From positions 62,001 through 126,000 of the forward strand of contig JAPKHK010000005.1 of NCBI GenBank assembly GCA_026646885.1: a stretch of DNA of 64,000 nt, in the 5' to 3' direction. The stretch's first letter is position 1. Every line of letters starts with the position of its first letter. The notes under the pieces were generated by a model that worked only from the letters and a program-made list of their open reading frames with translations, did not search any database and was not told the DNA's origin. The stretch comes from Casimicrobiaceae bacterium (GTDB lineage Bacteria; Pseudomonadota; Gammaproteobacteria; Burkholderiales; Casimicrobiaceae). Shown here piece after piece: positions 18,214 to 27,700 of the stretch. The position numbers and the translations under genes are program-made.

Positions 18214-19683
18214 TCACCCGGTCTTCTTGGCGCGCACCTGCTCCTCGAAATCCGCCTTCAAGCTCCTGAGCCGCGCCCCGACGACCGAGAGCAGGTAGAA
18301 ATCTCCGTCGTTGCTGCCGAGGGCGAGTTCCATCTGCTCCACGGCGCCCTTGAGGTTGCCTCTCCAAGCATAGTACTCGCCCTGGTGGCGATGCTGCAGA
18401 GCGCGTCTGCCCAGATCGGCGTAACCCCGCGCCGCGAGTTGGTGCAACTGCCCGTCACGCGGGTAGCGCTGCAGTTGTTCGGCAACGAACGCGACCGCAA
18501 GCTTGGATTGTCCGTCGCGCAACAAGGCCTCCGGGTAATCGTAAACGAGCTGCAGGTGCCCGGGAAATGCCTTGAGCGCGCTTTGATACCGCGCCACCGC
18601 GGCCTTGACCTTCCCTGACTGCAAGAGGAGCTGCCCCGCCAAGGCCTCGATCATGGGGTGTCGCGCGTGCGTCTTCTCCAAAACCGCCAGTTCACGCTCG
18701 GCGCTGGCGTAGTCCTTGGCGCGCAATAAGGCCGCGACCAGCCCGTAGCGAGTGGCCGCCTCGTGATTGAACTTGCGTTCCTTGAGCGCCACTTCGAAAT
18801 GCGTCACGGCGGCGCGGTCTTCCCCCTGGTAGCTGCGCGCCAGGGCACGCACGAAGTGGAATTCCTCGCTGTCGCGAACTTGCCGATAAGGCTTGTCCCG
18901 AACGCGATCGAGCGCCTCGGCGATGCGTTCGGTGGTAACTGGGTGGGTGCGCAAGTAGCCCGGCGTCTTGCCAGTATCATTGGCGCGGGTGGCGCGCTGC
19001 AACCGCTCCATGAAACTCGCCATCGCACGGGTGTCGAAGCCCGCGGCCTCGAGCACCTGCACGCCGATGCGGTCCGCCTCGCGCTCGTGCTCTCGAGTGT
19101 AGTCGAGCTGCGCCTGCATCAACCCCGCCTGGGAAGCCAGGGCCAGACCCTGTGCGACCTCCGGATTGGAACGCGCGGCAAGGATCGCCAGCGCGAGCGC
19201 CGCCATCGACACGAGCCCCGCCTTGCTCTGCGAGTCGATCATGCGGGCGATGTGATTCTGACTGACGTGGCTGACTTCGTGCGCGAGCACGCTCGCCAAT
19301 TCCGACTCCGATTGCGCGAGCAGGAGCAGGCCCGCATTGACGCCGATGAACCCGCCGGGCAGCGCAAAGGCGTTCACGGCAAAGTCGTTGACGGCAAAAA
19401 ACTCGAAGTCGCGCTTGCCTCCTGGGACGGCTGCGGCAAGCCGCAGACCCAGCTCGTTGAGGTAGGCATTGATCTCGGGGTCGTTGAGATAGGCTCCGGA
19501 GGCACGCAGTTCCAGCATGGCTGACTCGCCGAGCTTGCGTTCCTGCGCGGGCGAGAGCACGGCTTGAGAGGCATCCCCTAGATCGGGTAGTGCGTGAGAG
19601 ATGACTGGCTGGGCCCTGGGGGCGGCGCTGACCCAGAGCGCCGCCAAGGCAAATAGCGGGAGAAACCAACGGCATTTCAGCAT
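18214..19683 (-). CDS. BepA-like periplasmic M48 metalloprotease with TPR tail
   Basis: 489 residues. A signal peptide (cleavage near APRA-QP) precedes an M48 protease domain with zinc motif H135-E-V-S-H139 and a third ligand in [10 protein letters not shown]. The helical region from about 290 shows degenerate TPR repeats ([30 protein letters not shown]). BepA/YfgC proteins supervise outer-membrane protein (LptD, BAM) assembly in the periplasm; length and layout match. It lies 73 bp upstream of the efflux adaptor on the same strand and is divergent from moaC with a very short shared promoter region (19684-19728). Confidence 0.85.
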   Translation of the reverse strand: MLKCRWFLPLFALAALWVSAAPRAQPVISHALPDLGDASQAVLSPAQERKLGESAMLELRASGAYLNDPEINAYLNELGLRLAAAVPGGKRDFEFFAVNDFAVNAFALPGGFIGVNAGLLLLAQSESELASVLAHEVSHVSQNHIARMIDSQSKAGLVSMAALALAILAARSNPEVAQGLALASQAGLMQAQLDYTREHEREADRIGVQVLEAAGFDTRAMASFMERLQRATRANDTGKTPGYLRTHPVTTERIAEALDRVRDKPYRQVRDSEEFHFVRALARSYQGEDRAAVTHFEVALKERKFNHEAATRYGLVAALLRAKDYASAERELAVLEKTHARHPMIEALAGQLLLQSGKVKAAVARYQSALKAFPGHLQLVYDYPEALLRDGQSKLAVAFVAEQLQRYPRDGQLHQLAARGYADLGRRALQHRHQGEYYAWRGNLKGAVEQMELALGSNDGDFYLLSVVGARLRSLKADFEEQVRAKKTG

Positions 19684-19728
19684 GATGCTATGATTGCCCG
19701 GTTCTTTTGTAAGTTCACGGCTTCGCGC

Positions 19729-20229
19729 ATGTCTGACAAAAATTTACATTTTACCCATTTCGACGCGACTGGACAGGCGCACATGGTCGACGTGGCCGAC
19801 AAGGCCGAGACTCGCCGTGTGGCCCGAGCTCGCGGGCGCATCCGCATGCTGCCGGATACGCTGGCGCAAATCGAGTCCGGTGATCTCAAGAAGGGGGACG
19901 TTCTGGGCGTGGCCCGCCTAGCGGCGATACAGGCGGCGAAGCGAACCGCGGAACTCATTCCACTCTGCCACCCCCTACCCTTGACACGCGTGGCGGTGGA
20001 CTTCGCCATCGACCGGGCGTCATGCGAAGTGCGCATCGAAGTCACCGCCGAAACCGTCGGCCGCACCGGCGTCGAAATGGAAGCGCTTACCGGCGCCAGC
20101 GTCGGCTTATTGACCATCTTTGACATGTGCAAAGCAGTGGACCGAGGTATGGCCATCGTCGAAGTGCGTCTGCTTGAAAAGCTCGGGGGCAAATCGGGAC
20201 ACTGGACCGCATCCACCGACGGCCAATAG
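19729..20229 (+). CDS. moaC: Cyclic pyranopterin monophosphate synthase (molybdenum cofactor)
   Basis: 166 residues from the ATG at 19729, chosen because [22 protein letters not shown] matches the family start; a longer frame adds 13 unlikely residues. Conserved motifs: [31 protein letters not shown] (catalytic region), [25 protein letters not shown]. MoaC rearranges the MoaA product to cyclic pyranopterin in the cytoplasm. No other moa gene is adjacent. Confidence 0.95.
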   Translation: MSDKNLHFTHFDATGQAHMVDVADKAETRRVARARGRIRMLPDTLAQIESGDLKKGDVLGVARLAAIQAAKRTAELIPLCHPLPLTRVAVDFAIDRASCEVRIEVTAETVGRTGVEMEALTGASVGLLTIFDMCKAVDRGMAIVEVRLLEKLGGKSGHWTASTDGQ

Positions 20230-20269
20230 CTCCCGGCCCGCTGAGAGCCCCACGCACGCCTAACGCCTC

Positions 20270-21382
20270 ATGGTCATGCGCATACTCTTCGTGGAGGATT
20301 TCCCGCCCATTGCTCGCTACGGCGCGGGTTTGCCGCGCGCCCGCGCCGTGCTCGAAGCCTTGCTGGGCGAAGGACACGCCGTCTCACTTTATGCCGTGTT
20401 CGGTCTGCGCGGCCAAAGCCGGGCGCAGGCCGAGCAGGCGCTACCCACGGGCACGGTCTTGCTGGAGCCCGCCGGCCCGCAAGGTTTGCTCCAACACTTG
20501 GCCAGCCAAGCGGCGACTTATGATTTGCTCTGGATCTGCCGCAAATCCCATATGGGTGCCGCGGCCGTGCTGAGCGATCAGGGTGTGACACTGCCACCCA
20601 TAGTCTACGACACCGAGGCGATCGCTTTTCATCGTGAGCTTCGCGGCAGAAACCTGCGTGGCGAAGCGGTGGCGCCGGAAACGGTGGAACAATTGGCGCA
20701 CGGCGAAGCACGCCTGGCGAGCATGGCGCGCGTCGTGGTAGCGGTTTCCCCGGAAGAGCAGCGTTTCTATGCCAGCCACTGCGCCGCGCCGGTGGTCGTC
20801 GTGTCAGCCACCGCCGAAGTCGGCGAGAACACACCCGGGCCACGCGAGCGCGAGGGTCTGTTGTTCGTCGGCGCCTTCAATCACGATAGCGAGCCCAACG
20901 CCGACGCGCTGCGTTACTTCTTCGGCGAAATCTGGCCACGCCTGAGGCGCCTGCGCACCATCAGTGCCACCATCGCCGGCTGGGGCACCGAACGTTCGCC
21001 TCTCGTGCGCAGCTTCGCGGCCCAAGGTGTGCAAGTGCTCGGCCCGGTGCCTGACCTGGCACCGCTGTATGCCAAGGCGCGCCTTTTCATCGCGCCGACG
21101 CGCTTTGCCGCCGGCATTCCGCTCAAAGTGATCGAAGCAGGGGCGCAAGGCCTGCCCGCGGTCGTCACGCCTTTGCTCGCCGCGCAGCTGGGCTGGACGA
21201 CCGAAGCTGAGCTGCTGGTCGGATCGAATGCCGCCAGTTTCGCCGAAAGCTGCGACTGCCTGGCCGACGACGACGCGCTCTGGGCGCGCTTGAGCGCCGG
21301 CGCACGAGCGCGCGTGGCCAGCCAATTCAACACAGGCACGTTGCGCCAGGCAGTGCGCGAGACGCTCGCAGCAGCCCGCTGA
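20270..21382 (+). CDS. Glycosyltransferase, GT4-like
   Basis: 370 residues, two Rossmann-like halves. Near the N-terminus FVEDFPPIARYGAGLPRARAVLEALLGEGH resembles the acceptor-binding glycine loop of GT-B enzymes. The C-terminal half has GLLFVGAFNHDSEPNADALRYF, VLGPVPDLAPLYAKARLFIAPTRFAAGIPLKVIEAGAQGLPAVVTPLLAAQL, the typical donor-sugar EX7E-like region (here K-V-I-E-A-G). Probably transfers a sugar in envelope or glycan synthesis; substrate unknown. It starts 40 bp after moaC but the functions seem unrelated. A second in-frame ATG lies two codons later. Confidence 0.75.
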   Translation: MVMRILFVEDFPPIARYGAGLPRARAVLEALLGEGHAVSLYAVFGLRGQSRAQAEQALPTGTVLLEPAGPQGLLQHLASQAATYDLLWICRKSHMGAAAVLSDQGVTLPPIVYDTEAIAFHRELRGRNLRGEAVAPETVEQLAHGEARLASMARVVVAVSPEEQRFYASHCAAPVVVVSATAEVGENTPGPREREGLLFVGAFNHDSEPNADALRYFFGEIWPRLRRLRTISATIAGWGTERSPLVRSFAAQGVQVLGPVPDLAPLYAKARLFIAPTRFAAGIPLKVIEAGAQGLPAVVTPLLAAQLGWTTEAELLVGSNAASFAESCDCLADDDALWARLSAGARARVASQFNTGTLRQAVRETLAAAR

Positions 21383-21486
21383 ATAGCCGACCAGCGCGCC
21401 CGCGGCACTGCGGCAATTACGTACGACGCGGCACCCGCGCCTTTGTTATATTCATTGCTACGCTAAGATCATCCCGAGTTGCCATT

Positions 21487-23760
21487 ATGGACCCAGACAT
21501 TCGCGCCGCCGCCCTCGAATACCACCGTCTGCCCACGGCGGGCAAGATTTCGGTACAGCCCACCAAGCAGCTCGTCAACCAGCGCGATCTGGCACTGGCC
21601 TACTCCCCCGGCGTGGCGGCGGCCTGCGAGGAAATCGTGCGCGACCCCGGCGAGGCCTCACGCCTCACCGCCCGCGGCAACCTTATCGGCGTGGTCACCA
21701 ACGGCACCGCGGTACTGGGCCTGGGGCCGATCGGACCGCTGGCGGCCAAGCCGGTGATGGAAGGAAAAGGCGTGCTCTTCAAGAAGTTCGCCGGCATCGA
21801 CGTCTTCGACATCGAAATCGCTGAACTCAACCCGGACAAGTTGATCGACATGATCGCCGCGCTGGAGCCTACTTTCGGCGGCATCAACCTCGAAGACATC
21901 AAGGCACCGGAGTGTTTCTACATCGAGAAGAAGCTCCGCGAGCGGATGAAGATTCCGGTCTTTCACGATGACCAGCACGGCACCGCCATCATCGTCGGCG
22001 CGGCGGTGCTGAACGGGCTTTCGGTGGTGGGCAAAGACATCGGCGCGATCAAGCTGGTGGTTTCCGGCGCGGGTGCCGCGGCGTTGGCCTGCCTCGACCT
22101 CTTGGTGAGCCTGGGCGTCAAACGCGAGCACATTTGGGTCTCCGACATCAAGGGCGTGGTCTACCGTGGCCGGGTCGAAGAAATGGACGAAAACAAAGCC
22201 CGCTATGCCCAGGACACCAGCGCGCGCACGCTGGCCGAAATCCTGCCGGGCGCCGACGTGTTTCTGGGCCTGTCGGCGGGCAAAGTGTTGAAGCCCGAGT
22301 GGCTCGCCGGCATGAAAGACAAGCCCTTGATCCTGGCACTCGCCAACCCCGAACCGGAAATCCTCCCTGACCTCGCCAAAGCGGCGCGGCCCGATGCCAT
22401 CATCGCCACAGGGCGCTCGGATTACCCCAATCAGGTCAATAACGTTCTTTGCTTCCCCTTCATTTTTCGCGGCGCTTTGGACGTCGGTGCAACCAGCGTC
22501 ACTCATGAAATGAAACTCGCCGCGGTGCGGGCCATCGCCGAACTGGCGCGGGCGGAGCAATCGGACATCGTGCTCTCGGCCTATGGCGCGGAAAGCAGCA
22601 CCTTCGGCCCGGAATACCTCATCCCCCGGCCCTTCGATCCGCGCCTCATCGTCAAGATCGCGCCGGCGGTGGCCCAAGCGGCCATGGATTCGGGTGTGGC
22701 CACCCGGCCGATCCCCGATTTCAACGCCTATCGCGAACAGCTCACGCAGTTCGTGTACCACTCGGGCCTCTTGATGAAGCCGGTATTTACCGCGGCGAAG
22801 AAGGCGCCCAAGCGCATCGTTTACGCCGAAGGCGAAGACGAGCGGGTGCTGCGCGCCGTGCAAGTCGTGGTCGATGAGGGCCTGGCGCGACCCATCCTGG
22901 TCGGCCGCCCCGCCGTGCTCGAACGCAATATCGAGCGCCTGGGCCTGAGGCTCAAACCCGGCAGCGATTGCGAAATCGTCAACCCGGAATACGATCCGCG
23001 TTATCGCGACTACTGGAGCGACTACTACCGGCTCACGCAAAGACGCGGCGTTTCGGTGCAATACGCCAAAATCGAAATGCGCCGCCGGCACACCTTGATC
23101 GGCGCCATGATGATCCATCGCGGCGACGCCGACGGCATGCTCTGCGGCACCTTCGGCACCTACGCCCTGCACCTGCACTACGTCGATCAGGTGATCGGGC
23201 TCAGGCCAGGCGTGCGCGAATACGCCGCCATGAATGCGCTGGTGCTGCCCAAGCGCACGGTGTTCATCACCGATACTTACGTCAACGTCGACCCCAGCGC
23301 CGAGCAGCTCGCCGAAATCGCCCTGCTCGCCGCCGAAGAAATCCGCCGTTTCGGCATCACGCCCAAACTCGCCCTCTTGTCGCACTCCAGTTTCGGCAGC
23401 TACGAAGATGCTTCGGCGCGCAAGATGCAAGACACTCTGGCACTGCTCAACGCGCGCGCCCCCGAGCTCGAAGTCGATGGCGAAATGCACGGCGACGCCG
23501 CACTCTCCGAAAGCGTGCGCATGGCCTCCTTCCCGAACTCGCGCCTCAAAGGCGAAGCGAATCTTTTGATCATGCCGACGCTCGACGCCGCCAACATCTC
23601 CTTCAACCTGCTGAAGCAAGCCGCGGGCGACGGCGTCACCCTGGGCCCCATACTCCTGGGCGCGGCCAAGGCGGTGCATATCCTCACCCCCACCGCCACG
23701 GTGCGGCGCATCGTCAATATGACGGCGCTGGCGGTGGTGGATGCGGGGGGGAGTCGCTAG
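21487..23760 (+). CDS. maeB: NADP-dependent malic enzyme, hybrid (MaeB type)
   Basis: 757 residues, the full hybrid length. Residues 1 to about 430 are the malic enzyme domain ([47 protein letters not shown](P)-binding [20 protein letters not shown]). The C-terminal third is a phosphotransacetylase-like domain ([60 protein letters not shown]), which in this family is regulatory and binds acetyl-CoA. It decarboxylates malate to pyruvate and makes NADPH. The 100 bp after the stop contain an imperfect G/C-rich hairpin that may act in termination. Confidence 0.95.
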   Translation: MDPDIRAAALEYHRLPTAGKISVQPTKQLVNQRDLALAYSPGVAAACEEIVRDPGEASRLTARGNLIGVVTNGTAVLGLGPIGPLAAKPVMEGKGVLFKKFAGIDVFDIEIAELNPDKLIDMIAALEPTFGGINLEDIKAPECFYIEKKLRERMKIPVFHDDQHGTAIIVGAAVLNGLSVVGKDIGAIKLVVSGAGAAALACLDLLVSLGVKREHIWVSDIKGVVYRGRVEEMDENKARYAQDTSARTLAEILPGADVFLGLSAGKVLKPEWLAGMKDKPLILALANPEPEILPDLAKAARPDAIIATGRSDYPNQVNNVLCFPFIFRGALDVGATSVTHEMKLAAVRAIAELARAEQSDIVLSAYGAESSTFGPEYLIPRPFDPRLIVKIAPAVAQAAMDSGVATRPIPDFNAYREQLTQFVYHSGLLMKPVFTAAKKAPKRIVYAEGEDERVLRAVQVVVDEGLARPILVGRPAVLERNIERLGLRLKPGSDCEIVNPEYDPRYRDYWSDYYRLTQRRGVSVQYAKIEMRRRHTLIGAMMIHRGDADGMLCGTFGTYALHLHYVDQVIGLRPGVREYAAMNALVLPKRTVFITDTYVNVDPSAEQLAEIALLAAEEIRRFGITPKLALLSHSSFGSYEDASARKMQDTLALLNARAPELEVDGEMHGDAALSESVRMASFPNSRLKGEANLLIMPTLDAANISFNLLKQAAGDGVTLGPILLGAAKAVHILTPTATVRRIVNMTALAVVDAGGSR

Positions 23761-23851
23761 GTGGTCTTTGCAGACAAAAGAGCCCGCCCTTCGAACGCGG
23801 ACTCTCTCTCCTTCCCCACCGGGACGATTTGCAAGATTTGGTTTCTAGACA

Positions 23852-23869
23852 CTAGTTTCTAGAAACTAG
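23852..23869. repeat. 18-bp perfect palindrome over the vapC stop codon
   Basis: CTAGTTTCTAGAAACTAG is its own reverse complement. It contains the TAG stop of vapC (read on the minus strand), and a related half, TTTCTAGACACTAG, lies directly before it. It could be a transcription-end hairpin or the scar or target of a mobile element. Confidence 0.6.
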
Positions 23870-24264
23870 CTGGCCCAGTTCTCCGTCTTGAGGCCTGGCA
23901 CACGCTGAAATTCGCGCATATTGTTGGTCACGACCGTGCAGCCCAATGCCAACGCATGCGCCGCAATCTGCATATCGTAAGGGCCGATGGGCATGCCGGC
24001 CCGCTCCAGCGCGCTTCGAATTTCACCGAATTTCCAGGCGGCCATCTGATCGAAATCGGCGATCTCCAAGGGCAACAGAAAACCTTCCAGCGCGGCCCGG
24101 TTGCGATCGGACCCGCTTTTCGCCACTCCATAAGCCAGTTCGGCCACAGTCACCGACGACACGCCGATGTCACCCAGTTCGACGCGTTGAAACCGTTCGA
24201 GAATTTTCGCCGGACGCTTGTTGATGAGGTAGATGCAGATATTGGTGTCGAGCAGGTATCTCAT
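23866..24264 (-). CDS. vapC: VapC-family PIN-domain ribonuclease toxin
   Basis: 132 residues. PIN-domain acidic residues are visible at D6 (YLLDTN), E42 (VAELAYG) and D97 (PIGPYDMQIAAHA), with the late TNNMREF motif. VapC toxins cut tRNA or rRNA when freed from the antitoxin. The ATG overlaps the antitoxin's stop (ATGA), the usual coupled arrangement. Confidence 0.92.
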   Translation of the reverse strand: MRYLLDTNICIYLINKRPAKILERFQRVELGDIGVSSVTVAELAYGVAKSGSDRNRAALEGFLLPLEIADFDQMAAWKFGEIRSALERAGMPIGPYDMQIAAHALALGCTVVTNNMREFQRVPGLKTENWAS

Positions 24265-24494
24265 GGCGCAAACGCTTGCCTCTTCTGCTGCTCAGGCTGG
24301 CTGCGCTCCAGCACAAAACCGGGTTCGAAAGCGGCAAGCGCCTTTTCCAGTGTGCCCCATCCTTCCTTGCGCGGCAGCAGCACGACAGCATCGCCCACAC
24401 GCTTGATATAGACCTCGTCGCCATCGAAACGGAAATCCTTGGGCAGCCTTACGGCCTGGCTGCGCCCGTTGAGAAACAACTTTGCGGTTCGCAT
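24261..24494 (-). CDS. vapB: VapB-family AbrB-fold antitoxin
   Basis: 77 residues from the ATG at 24494. MRTAKLFLNGRSQAVRLPKDFRF is the standard swapped-hairpin AbrB DNA-binding start; the C-terminal half (TLEKALAAFEPGF...) would bind the toxin. It normally represses its own operon by binding upstream, where a short inverted arrangement near TTTGCAGTATATACC (about 24,519-24,533) could serve. Confidence 0.9.
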   Translation of the reverse strand: MRTAKLFLNGRSQAVRLPKDFRFDGDEVYIKRVGDAVVLLPRKEGWGTLEKALAAFEPGFVLERSQPEQQKRQAFAP

Positions 24495-24683
24495 ACTCGC
24501 CTCCGGAAAGGGACTATATTTGCAGTATATACCTTCTCTGCCCGTCCAATTCATTCGATTTTTCCGGCGAGGAGAATGAGTCTCGATATGCGGTGTGTGG
24601 ACACGGCAGCAGCCGCCAAGACGCGTCTACCAAGAAAACTCCAAGCACCCGCCTTGCATCGAAGCAGGAACTGGACCCGCGCC

Positions 24684-25529
24684 CTAGGCGAGAGTCTTGG
24701 CCACCAACTGCGCGCGATTCTTTGCGCCGGTCTTGCGATAGAGCAGTTCCAACTGCGTCTTCACCGTCGCGGCACTTTTCGTGAGGGTCTTAGCGATTTC
24801 GGCGTTAGTTTTGCCCAGATGCAGATGTTCCAGCAACTCGCTTTCCGCTTTGCTCAACCTCAAGGCATGGGCGTTCTTGGTTTCGCCAGGCGCAAGCCAT
24901 GCCTCATGCGCCGGCAGGGTCGCCAATTCACGCACCGCCCGCGGGCAACGCGCAAGGGCGCCCTCCAGATCGAAGAGTGCCAGAAAAGTGAAGCGCCCTT
25001 CGAGCGGCGCAAGCAACCCATCCACCAGGCAGTTGCGAAACCCCGCGCTTTCGAAATTGGCTCGCCAGAAAGCGTCTTGTATGCCTCCCAGGGCGGGCCA
25101 CTCCAGCAACAAAGGAGCGCGGTGCTGGTTCCACAAATGCAAGGCGGGACTGCGCAGTTCCCGTCCGGGCGTGGACAGGCGCTGCACGTAGGCTTCATCG
25201 AGATTGCTGCGAATCACTCGATCGACGACCAAGCCCGTCAGATGCACCGTGCCCATGCCGAATAGCGCCCCGCGGTGGGGCAGGCGGGCGTGCAGGGTGA
25301 GCCTGGCCCACGCTGCCAGGTCATTCTCCGAGCGCAGCGTGGCCGCTTGGGCACGCTGGCGGGCGGCCGTTTCGACTCGGTGATCGCAACCCTTCGGACA
25401 TTGCGCTCCGGCGACCCAGGGGCACGCTTGCGTTGCCTGCGCCAGGGCTTGGGCCGGATTACCCGGAGACACTCGGCGCCTTTCCTTCAGCGTCAATTGC
25501 GGTTCGAGCAGCGTTGCGGCCTCGCGCAT
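24684..25529 (-). CDS. LuxR-type transcriptional regulator 1 (EpsA-like)
   Basis: 281 residues. The C-terminal 60 residues are a LuxR/FixJ helix-turn-helix (LSKAESELLEHLHLGKTNAEIAKTLTKSAATVKTQLELLYRKTGAKNR). The N-terminal sensory region (ENDLAAWARLTLHARLPHRGALFGMG, then VDRVIRSNLDEAYV) resembles the regulator type called EpsA, often found near exopolysaccharide or exosortase loci; no exosortase or PEP-CTERM gene is in this window. It is divergent from the secretion operon, and the 900-bp gap between them holds the candidate operator at 25,848. The same N-terminal motifs recur in regulator 2 (29.9 kb), so they are paralogues. Confidence 0.8.
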   Translation of the reverse strand: MREAATLLEPQLTLKERRRVSPGNPAQALAQATQACPWVAGAQCPKGCDHRVETAARQRAQAATLRSENDLAAWARLTLHARLPHRGALFGMGTVHLTGLVVDRVIRSNLDEAYVQRLSTPGRELRSPALHLWNQHRAPLLLEWPALGGIQDAFWRANFESAGFRNCLVDGLLAPLEGRFTFLALFDLEGALARCPRAVRELATLPAHEAWLAPGETKNAHALRLSKAESELLEHLHLGKTNAEIAKTLTKSAATVKTQLELLYRKTGAKNRAQLVAKTLA

Positions 25530-25822
25530 GATGACGTCCTCACTTCAAACATCTCGAAATCCTGTCGTCCCCAAGACGGCGAATTCTGCTGCCAATTTTG
25601 TTGTTCGTGTTTTGAGTCGCGCCGCCTCAGCGAGGCACACGCGATAAGGCATCATACAACAAAGTGCGTCAGTGGTGTGTTCCTTGGGCGCGCGCCGAGA
25701 AACCAAAGCGAGTAAAAAGCGACCGCACTCGCCCAAGTCCGCGCCCCTGCGAGCGAAACGCCTGATTCGCCAAGAAGATGCCCAGCTCTTTGGTGCGTCA
25801 AGACTCACTGCAGAACGCGCTG

Positions 25823-25893
25823 TTACCACGCCACACATCTTGTGTCAATCGGCCGACCGGCCGATAGCGACCTTGCCGCGCGTGTTGCATCAT
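25823..25893 (+). promoter_or_regulatory. Candidate LuxR-type operator/promoter, copy A
   Basis: TTACCAC, 14 unconserved bases, GTCA, then the inverted repeat ATCGGCCG-AC-CGGCCGAT (25848-25865), AG, and a -10-like CATCAT at 25888. Copy B at 37,960-38,030 has every element at exactly the same spacing but different bases in between, which is the mark of selection. From the palindrome centre to the predicted start site (about 25,900) is roughly 43 bp, the position used by LuxR-type activators that overlap the -35 region. It faces the hlyD/ABC exporter operon. Binding by a local regulator is inference. Confidence 0.6.
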
Positions 25894-26102
25894 TTCGCCA
25901 ACCCAAGCAGGCCGTGTCTTCATCCCCCAGGAACACCGCAAGCCAAGGGCAAAGCGATCTGCCTCAATCCAACTCCGCCGATGGAACGACCTCTGTACAG
26001 CCCTGGTACCTTGATATCCGCTCGCAAGCTCCTTCTAAGGGAGCCCTCGATGCCAAGTATTCGCGATGCCACCCTGGCGCCGCGCCCCTTTGCCGCGCGC
26101 CC

Positions 26103-26429
26103 GCCGGGCCGCCCCAAGGGCGCGCAAGCCAAACACCGGAGCGGGTACCGCCCGCGAACCGCACTCACCCCCTTCCCCCGGAAGGGGGCTGGGGGGAAGG
26201 TCCACCACCCCCCGCCGGGCCGCCCCAAGGGCGCGCAAGCCAAATACCGGAGCGGGTACCGCCCGCGAACCGTACTCACCCCCTTCCCTCGGAAGGGGGC
26301 CGGGGGGAAGGTCCACTGCCGCCCCCCGGGCCGCCCCAAGGGCGCGCAAGCCAAAATCCGGAGCGGGTACCGCCCGCGAACCGTGTTCACGCCCTTCCCC
26401 AGGAAGGGTGACGGGGGGAAGGTTCACCG
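26103..26429 (+). repeat. Array of three 111-bp GC-rich repeats, array 1
   Basis: Three copies (starts near 26103, 26214 and 26325) each containing CGCCCCAAGGGCGCGCAAGCC, then GGAGCGGGTACCGCCCGC (inverted repeat) and a second hairpin CCTTCCCCCGGAAGGGGG, and ending GGGGGGAAGG. The same unit, reverse-oriented, forms the array at 45,934-46,270. Open frames across it are artefacts of the period (111 is a multiple of 3). The last copy ends a few bases before the GTG start of the HlyD-like gene and supplies its only purine-rich ribosome-like sequence. Confidence 0.85.
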
Positions 26430-27698
26430 GTGAGCGTTCCTTTGTTTCGCCAAGAGGCGTTGCAACACCAACGCGCACGCTGGCTGGGCGAGGTGGTGCT
26501 CATCCGGCCGGTGACTTTGCGAGTTTTCGTGCGCATCGCCACGTCTTGCGCATGCGCCATTCTCGCCTTTCTCGTTTGGGGGCAATACACCCGGCACACC
26601 ACGGTGAGCGGGCAATTGGTTCCCGACACCGGCTTGGTCAGGGTCTACGCCCCGTCGGGCGGCATCGTCGCGCGTAAAGCGGTGAGCGAAGGCCAGGCCG
26701 TGCAGCGCGGCGATCTGCTTTACGTGTTGACCAGCGAACGTCAGGACGCCGCTTCGAGCCCGGTGCAGGCCCGCATCAGCCACGAAGTGCTGAGCCGCAA
26801 GGCCTCTCTTCAAAACGAGCTGGCAAAAACCCGCCTGATGCAGCGCGAAGAGCGCGCCGCCCTGGAAGAACGCGCCGCCGGCCTGCAACTCGAGCGGGAG
26901 AAAATTCTGGCGCAGATTGAGGCGCAAGATTCGCGGCTCATCATCGCCCGCGATACCTTGGAGCGCTTTCGCGGCTTGCAGCAGCAGGGCTACGTCACCG
27001 CCCTGCAAGTGCAAGAACGGGAGGATGCCTGGCTCGAACAACAAAGCCGCCGGCAAGCGCTGGACCGGGAACGCTTGGCGCTGGATCGGCAACTCCAGGC
27101 CCTGCGCACCGAGCGGGCCAGCCTTCCGGCCCGCCAGCAGAACCAACTCGCGCCCTTGGAGCGCGGCATTTCCAACGCCGGGCAAGAGTTCGTGGAAAGC
27201 GAAAGCCGGCGCGAATTGGCCGTGCATGCGCCCGAGGCGGGTGTGGCCACGGCCGTCGTCGCCGAACCGGGGCAGGCCGTGGACCCTTCCCGCCCCTTGC
27301 TGGCGGTCATTCCGCATGCGGCCCGCTTGCAGGCGCATCTTTATGCGCCCAGCCGCGCGGTGGGCTTCGTGCAGGCCGGGCATGCGGTGCGGTTGCGCTA
27401 TCCGGCCTTCCCCTACCAGAAATTCGGCCACCAGGCGGGCGAGGTGGTGTCGGTCTCGAAAGTGGCGCTCAGCAGCCAGGAAGTTGCGGCGATCTCCGGC
27501 GGCGGCGCTGCGGCGTCCAACACAAATGAACCGCTCTATCGCATCGTCGTGCGCCTGTCCGGCCAAGACATCGAAGCCTATGGCCAAGCGCAGCGGCTCC
27601 AGGCGGGCATGCTGCTCGAAGCCGATATCGTGCAGGAAACGCGCCGCCTGTACGAGTGGGTGCTGGAGCCGCTTTACACTTTGAGCGGGAAGGTCTAG
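26430..27698 (+). CDS. HlyD/CvaA-type peptide-export adaptor
   Basis: 422 residues. The GTG start directly follows repeat array 1 (GGAAGG eight bases upstream). One inner-membrane helix (about 35-52), lipoyl halves APSGGIVARKAVSEGQAVQRGD and LAVHAPEAGVATAVVAEPGQAV, a long coiled-coil (about 105-235), then the HlyD barrel. The layout is that of CvaA/RaxA/MchE adaptors that partner a C39-peptidase ABC exporter in microcin or bacteriocin secretion. The exporter gene begins 2 bp after this stop. A TolC-like outer-membrane channel is not encoded in the window and must come from elsewhere. Confidence 0.88.
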   Translation: MSVPLFRQEALQHQRARWLGEVVLIRPVTLRVFVRIATSCACAILAFLVWGQYTRHTTVSGQLVPDTGLVRVYAPSGGIVARKAVSEGQAVQRGDLLYVLTSERQDAASSPVQARISHEVLSRKASLQNELAKTRLMQREERAALEERAAGLQLEREKILAQIEAQDSRLIIARDTLERFRGLQQQGYVTALQVQEREDAWLEQQSRRQALDRERLALDRQLQALRTERASLPARQQNQLAPLERGISNAGQEFVESESRRELAVHAPEAGVATAVVAEPGQAVDPSRPLLAVIPHAARLQAHLYAPSRAVGFVQAGHAVRLRYPAFPYQKFGHQAGEVVSVSKVALSSQEVAAISGGGAAASNTNEPLYRIVVRLSGQDIEAYGQAQRLQAGMLLEADIVQETRRLYEWVLEPLYTLSGKV

Positions 27699-27700
27699 CC

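Noticed and set aside
26103-26429. Regular GC-rich repeats considered as a CRISPR array
   Set aside because: The copies are contiguous 111-bp units without unique spacers, contain hairpins, and no cas gene is nearby.
25672-26677. Long proline/arginine-rich open frames across repeat array 1
   Set aside because: The 111-bp period keeps several frames open; they have no homology and extend into the HlyD-like gene in the wrong frame.
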